Assembly (NCBI GenBank): GCA_016584495.1
Contig: WAID01000004.1
Coordinates: 3,596,001 to 3,660,000, forward strand
Origin: Celoporthe dispersa
Lineage: Eukaryota > Ascomycota > Sordariomycetes > Diaporthales > Cryphonectriaceae
Length of the DNA: 64,000 nucleotides
Direction of reading: 5' to 3'
The number at the start of each line of letters is the position of its first letter. The stretch's first letter is position 1. Shown here piece after piece: positions 58,849 through 64,000 of this stretch. Below the pieces are notes generated by a model that worked only from the letters and a program-made list of their open reading frames with translations, searched no databases and was not told the DNA's origin. The position numbers were made by a program, and so were the translations under genes.

Positions 58849-60668
58849 TTATGCGGACATCGATGGCTGTGCCGAAGGTAGCCCTGGCATGGTGGCCATC
58901 TGCGGCGTCGTCTGATGAGCCGACGGTGCGGGTGACGGGGCTGAGTTCATCTGCATCTGGCCCTGTGCTGCTGCCATGCTCGCTAGGCGCTGTGCATTCT
59001 GCGCCGCGACTGCTGGGTTCGGCACCCCGGGTCTTGGCTGCGGTCGGTAGATTGGTTCCTTGGTCGGGTCGATGCCGGGGAACAGCGTGTGTAGCTTCTT
59101 GTACAGCTCTCTCATGTATGCGTCCCGCTCTGCGCGGTCCGCGACAGGGTCGACCTTCTCTGCATCTGTGGCCGACGGCATGGGGCGCAGCTTGAGCTTC
59201 GTGTTCAGGGGCGGCGCTGAGAGGATCATTGGGGCTGGCTGGCGCGGGACGCCTGGCTTGTTTGTCGTCAGGTTCGCCAGATAGGCGAGATTGGCCTGCA
59301 GCCTCCGGAAAACTCTGCATTTCGCCTGTCAGTACCGAGGAGGACCCGAGAACGAGGCACACGGCGACATGCTGTACGTACTGGCTGTAGTCTTGATCAA
59401 ATGCTTCTTCCTCCTCCTTCCTCTCCTTCTGCTGGTCCGGCACGAGGCTGTTGTTAGCCGCACCTGCTGCCGCTTCCTTGCGGATCTCCTCTATACTGTT
59501 CTTGAGGTGTACGACCTCAAAGAGGAGCTCCGTGTTGATATCCAACAGCAGGCTCATCCTCTCCTGGTCGCGAGCCTGCGCTCCCGGGCTGACCGGGGTG
59601 GAGCTGCCGTTCACAGCTGCTGACTGCGCGGACGGGGGAACGTGGGTGTCTGAGGTGTCGTTATGCTGTTGGCAGACGGCGGCGCCGGTGTGGGTGCCTG
59701 GTTCTGCGGGGTGCCCTGGGGTTCTGTGGAGTTCCGAAATGGCCCTGCTGCTGACCTTGGTTCGGTGTCCCGTGGGAGATTGAGAACTGACGCTGCTGCT
59801 GCTGCTGCTGCTGCTGCTGCGGGGTTGGCGTGCCCATGCCAGCCTGGTTCTGTTGTGCCTGGTGCATGCGCTGCATCATCATCTGCTGCTGCTGCTGCTG
59901 CTGAGGGCTCATTCCAGGTACGTTCATAGGATAGCCACCCATCTGGTTGGCCATCATGTAGTTGGGATTGAACTGGCTCTGCGGGGCTGCTGTGGATGGT
60001 ATGTTGGGCCCATATGGTGAGGCTGTGAAGGGAGCCTGAAAGCCCACTGCAGATTTCGTCAGCAAAGGAGTTCCCCTTCACTTAAGAGAACAAGTCTTGG
60101 TCCCGACGCGACAGGAGAAAAACAGTAGCAAACACGTCGTCAAAGCTGAGAAAAAGAAACAGCCCTGGCCACCAGAATAGACAATGTCACCTCATCAGCC
60201 GGGGGCACAGCATGCTGGCCTATAGGCGTGGCATGAAGCTCGGAGGCAGGACAAAAGACGAAAGGCCGGGAAGCCAGCCAGCCAGCCATGCAACGTGTTA
60301 GGTGCCATCGCTTGTGTGTTGTGTGACGTGGGAGAGGTCGGGGGGGCGGGAGGAGAAGAAGAGGCAAGAAAAAGAAAAAAAATAAGAAGAAAAAAGAAGC
60401 AAACTTACTCTGGCCATTGGCGGGCATCTGCGGCATGGCGGTATTCTGCATCATTCCTGCAGGACCTGCAGGCCCGGGCATCATGGCGGCGGGGTTGGCA
60501 GCACCAGGAAAAGCACCCCCGGACCCATGGGGTACTGCTGGCTATACATCATCTGCTGCTGAGGCTGATTGGGACCAGGGCCAGGCTGCATCTGGGGTTC
60601 TGACCCGGTGGGGCACCGTTGAACGGTTGTCCTGCAGCATTGCCGTAACCATAAGGAGCCGAGTACAT
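58849..60668 (-). CDS. SSXT/SS18-like glutamine-rich protein, probable SWI/SNF-associated subunit
   Basis: Exons 60409-60668, 59382-60046 and 58849-59314; introns are 362 and 67 nt. 464 aa after four corrections. The N-terminal half is Gln/Met/Pro/Gly-rich (MYSAPYGYGNAAGQ, poly-Gln tracts of 7 and 9). The conserved helical block is LLLDINTELLFEVVHLKNSI, a Lys/Glu linker, then DYSQVFRRLQANLAYLANL, which matches the pattern of the SSXT domain in human SS18, where it binds the BAF complex. It continues as KLKLRPMPSATDAEKVDPVA and ELYKKLHTLFPGIDPTKEPI. A Gln/Ala/Met/Pro tail ends at 58849. Single-base losses are inferred at 60594-60597, 60516-60520, 59718-59721 and 59634-59638. Expected to be a nuclear transcription co-regulator; complex membership is inference. 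Confidence 0.85.
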
Positions 60669-63299
60669 GGCTCTGCCCTAGGTGTGTGTGTGTGTATGTC
60701 TATAGGTAGGAAGGGGGCGAGCAAAGACCGGCAGCGAGCCGAAGGAGGGAGGGGGCGGGGGTCAAAGGCGGCTTGGGAGGCGCCGTTCGATGAGGCGATC
60801 AACCCGATTAGGAAGGGTGGTTGAGCCTCTCAGGCACGGTACCTGTGCCCGTGCAGCTGCAGAGGTAGCTGTCTCGTGAGGATCGCGTGTGGGGTTACCT
60901 TGGATCCAGGCGTCCGCGCTGCAGATTGGCGGTAGAGGGTTCCACCCGTAACGATCAAACCTGCCAGAGAGAGGCTTGAACAAATGGGGTGCCGGGCGCC
61001 GCGTGGGACAGGTGATGTGACGGGGCGCCGCGTGGATCCGGGTGACGATGTACAGGGTGTAGGGTGAAGTACAGCGAGCGGCCGGTCGCTGTGTGGCTGT
61101 CGCCGACCAACAGAGGTCGCTTTCACGAGCCGCGGATACAACCTGGTGACCAGAGAGAGTGTGTGCCTCTGCGTCACAGAGACCCTCGAGCCGAGATTGG
61201 CAGAGACCTTAGTAGTAGCAGCCAGCCGGTCAGGTCAGGTCAGGGCGAGATGTGGCGCGAGTACCTCGCAGGTCGAGCGGCAGGGAGCGTGTCCACACAG
61301 GATGACAAAGTAAGTGTGGGAGTGTGTGTGTATGCGCGCGAGCGTGTGAGTGAGTGAGTGAGCGGGCGGGTGGGCGGGTGACGGTGTGTGTGCTCGCGTG
61401 CGTGAGCGTGATGTTGGTACCTAACAGCCTGAGCTGCACCCCAGGATGTGTGGACCAGGGAGGGTATGTGGAGGCGAAAATGCCAAACAAATGACACGCA
61501 GACAGCCTCCTGCTGGCGCTGAATCCCGGTCCACACACACACGCGCGCGGGATCTTCCCTCTCAGGGTTTCTTGGTCGCCCTGCCTGCTCGCCTCGCCTG
61601 GGTCTGGCGTGAAAGTAGATCGGGCGTGAGCTGGCAGGCAAGAGGAGGGAAAAACAAGGAAGCGCGACGACACCTAGTCTTTCTTCACGTCGACAGGTGA
61701 CTGGCAGACAGGCGGTGGGGTTGGTGAGCCAGAGGTGAGGGTGAGATCGGGTCTACCAGGACAGCCGGCCAGACGGACAGACAGCAAGCAAAGCAAGCCG
61801 AGAGGAGGATGCCACCCCTGGAAGACGTGACGAGGATCAGGATCACAGACGCAGAACGTCTGACCTGGTCAAGGTAAGTAGTCAGGTACCTTTCTGGGCG
61901 TCAAAGGTCTCGGAACCCGAGGCTGACCCGGGCTTGGGCAGGCCACTCACTACCCAGGTGCCAGGTGATCTCCCCAAGAGGACGCGGAGGGGGTAGACAA
62001 AGATGGTCGCAGTGTGTGGGTGGATCTGTACCACCACGGCTCGACGAGAGCAACGACAGGCAAGCGGCGGATAGAGACACACACACACACAAAATACACA
62101 CACAGAGAGAGAGAGGATGGCTGGAGCGACGAAGGGGTGGGTCGTGGGTACGGGGAACGTCGAGAGAGGAGAGGTGGGAGTGGGAGCTAGGCCTGGGCCG
62201 GATGCAAGGTTGTGGCCTCGATACGATGCAAGATCGGGGAAAATCGACAAGATTGAAACGGAGAGGGGAGGGGGTACGGAGTACAAGAGTACAACAGAGC
62301 TCTGTAGGACGGATGGGGATGGGAGATGGGAAAGGGGGAGGGGGTCGGAGGGGACAAGCTGCTGTGCTGTGCTGTGGTTGTGGTTTGTGGTGGTATGTGT
62401 GCCTTGCTGCCGCTGTCGATGTAGCCTGGTTGTGGTTTGTTGTGATATTGTGTGTGTGTGTGTGTGTGTGAGCGTGTGTGAGAGAGAGTGTGTGTGAGCG
62501 TTATCGTTTTCGAGTCACTTCTGGACACCTAACGGTGATCTTGTGGTAAACCGGGCGTGGGAGGGGGATGTGGGACGGCATCAGACTTTTCTCTCTCTCT
62601 CTCTCTTGACTTGCAGGAGCGCCAGTTCCCGAGGCAGACCAGGGTGAGCCAGAGACTGGGGAGGGGCGACTGGGAGAGAAAAGTGTGGGCCTTCGTGTTC
62701 TGATTGCCTGGAGGAGATGCTATGCTCATCTCGGTCTAGCGTCACATTTCCCTCCTAACGGCGCTACTAATGATACCACTAGTTAGTGTACTGTACAAGT
62801 AGCACTATGCTGACTGTTGATGACATACTATGGTGGTGATGGTGGTAGTATACTGTGCACGTTGCGTTGTGTACTGCACTACGGCCTGGGATCTGCAACC
62901 TCATCCCATGACCACCCCCGGCACCCAATTCGCAAGAGATGTACTCTGTGCACGATTAACATCGACACAAGCTGTTTGGGACTTTACTTGGACAGATACG
63001 CGAGAAACACTATGAATTTACTGCCATCCGGCTACCAAATGTTCGGTAGGAAAGGGACGCGGACGTGGACCTGGACGTGATCGCCCGGGGGCCGGAGGAG
63101 GGTAATCAGGTTTGACCTGACCAAGACATGCACCTTCCTGCTGCTGTGTCACGGTAACAACAAGCTCACGGTGAGGTGGAGTTGGGCATCAATGGCGTTT
63201 TTTCTTCTTTCTTTCCCGCCACTGGCCGACAGGGTCCTCTTCTTAGAAGAAGAAAAAGGAGAAGAGGCAGAGAGACCGGTCATCCTGGACCCAACCACC
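60669..63299. other. Intergenic, 2.6 kb, simple-sequence-rich
   Basis: Upstream of the SSXT gene and downstream of the GDSL esterase. Many GT/GAGT-type simple repeats (61315-61395, 62449-62500). Frames on both strands across them are repeat artefacts. No gene is supported. Confidence 0.5.
62449..62470. repeat. (TG)n microsatellite
   Basis: About eleven TG dinucleotides followed by degenerate GTGTGAGAG sequence to about 62500. Confidence 0.85.
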
Positions 63300-64000
63300 T
63301 CAGCCGAAATGCGTCCCGTATGACGAGTTTCCGTACACCACACCCAGGAACTCCCTCGCGATGTACGTGTCCGTCTTGTTCGAAGGGTGCAGCTCGTCGT
63401 ACCACAGGAACGTGTCCAGCGGCTGCGGCTCGGTCGTGCAGATGGAGTTGTTGTCGGCGTCGCAGTGGTGGTAGAACCCGGTGGCGTTGGCCGGGCTGTC
63501 CAGGTACGCGGCCGGGTTGTGGTACATGTCAGACAGCAAGCCGTTGACGTCAAGGATGTCGAGCGTCGCCCCGGGCCAGCGGGCGCCGACCAGCAGCTCG
63601 TAGGCGGCGCCGTAGCCGAAGATGCGGTTCACGAGCTGCGTGTACTCGAGCATCTTGTCCTGGTACTCGGTCTGGTTGTAGAGCGTCTTGTTGGTCCAGT
63701 ACTGGTTGTCGCCCGCGCCGCCGGCGCTCTGGGCCGCGTACATGGGCGCGTATTGGAGCGGGGCCGTGTTGAGGAGGACGAAGCGGCGGCCGCCCGTCGA
63801 GTAGATGGTGTCAAACACGGACCACACGCAGTCGATGTAGGTGGTGATGTTGGTCTGCGCTCCCGCGCGTGCCATGTGCCAGCCAGTCAGTCAGTCAGCC
63901 AGTCAGCCAGCAGGCCTCGGCCGCCCGCGGAAGAGAGGGACACGGCAGCTACTCACCCCAGGGGCCTGCGAGTCCGACAGGAAGGCATCCCAGCCCAGGT
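63300..64000 (-). CDS. GDSL-type (SGNH) esterase, C-terminal part, runs off right edge
   Basis: Exon 63957 to the window edge and exon 63300-63854, separated by a 102-nt intron (GTGAGT donor; CGCAG acceptor chosen because it keeps SDSQAPGTNITTYIDCVW in frame). The visible 199 residues hold the end of the SGNH hydrolase fold: GGRRFVLLNTAPLQYAPMYA and, near the C-terminus, block V LWYDELHPSNKTDTYIA with the catalytic Asp and His (DELH). The nucleophile GDSL/GDSN block lies beyond the edge. Many Asn-X-Ser/Thr sites and paired Cys fit a secreted enzyme. The pattern resembles fungal CE16 acetylesterases or related acylhydrolases; substrate unproven. No indel is seen in this part. Confidence 0.85.
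63884..63913. repeat. CAGT/CAGC tandem repeat within an intron
   Basis: Imperfect 4-base repeat (AGTC, AGCC units) in the intron of the GDSL esterase gene, close to the acceptor side; it contributes no coding sequence. Confidence 0.8.

Noticed and set aside
61230..62528. Several frames of 100-170 codons on both strands
   Set aside because: Composed of His-Thr, Val-Cys and Ser-Arg repeats encoded by GT/CA simple sequence.

Overview
The window reads as a GC-rich piece of a filamentous ascomycete nuclear genome, most likely Sordariomycete-like. The evidence is short spliceosomal introns (50-110 nt), GTAAGT/GTATGT-type donors, Zn2Cys6 regulators with fungal middle homology regions, and a set of ascomycete housekeeping genes (ARC1, ATP25, mitochondrial RNA polymerase, LSH/IRC5-type SNF2 ATPase, reticulon). 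No prokaryotic operons, CRISPR arrays, tRNA/rRNA genes or intact transposons were seen.

Layout. 0-4.4 kb: an unknown protein running off the left edge (-), a 90-aa single-pass membrane protein (-) and a GFA/CENP-V-type zinc protein (-). 5.1-14.0 kb: two Zn2Cys6 transcription factors transcribed away from each other across a 2.9-kb spacer; the second has two GC-AG introns. 14.8-17.3 kb: a conserved fungal protein of unknown role (-). 19.2-21.0 kb: a cytochrome P450 (+) with no biosynthetic partner. 21.9-24.3 kb: two low-complexity proteins of unknown function. 25.2-30.1 kb: an LSH/IRC5 SNF2 ATPase (-) divergent from the ARC1 synthetase cofactor (+). 30.6-37.8 kb: mitochondrial RNA polymerase (-) divergent from ATP25 (+), two mitochondrial gene-expression factors sharing a 0.7-kb promoter region. 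38.0-39.0 kb: a single-TM protein (-). 40.2-42.4 kb: a secreted TolB-like beta-propeller (-). 42.4-47.4 kb: a 5-kb gene-poor stretch. 47.4-48.9 kb: a reticulon (-). 51.5-55.2 kb: a Gyp5/EVI5-like TBC Rab-GAP (-). 58.8-60.7 kb: an SSXT/SS18-type glutamine-rich protein (-). 63.3-64.0 kb: the 3' part of a GDSL esterase (-), running off the right edge.

The dominant anomaly is technical or evolutionary rather than a new pathway. About 40 single-base indels, nearly all the loss of one G or C from a run of G/C (usually 3-5 bases), break at least 12 conserved genes. Seven or eight lie in the mitochondrial RNA polymerase alone. Adding back one base at each run gives continuous proteins that agree with exon phases to the base in every gene I could check. 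The simplest reading is an unpolished long-read or flow-chemistry assembly, so gene models need indel-aware treatment. TF1, the SNF2 ATPase, the reticulon and the small membrane protein need no correction.
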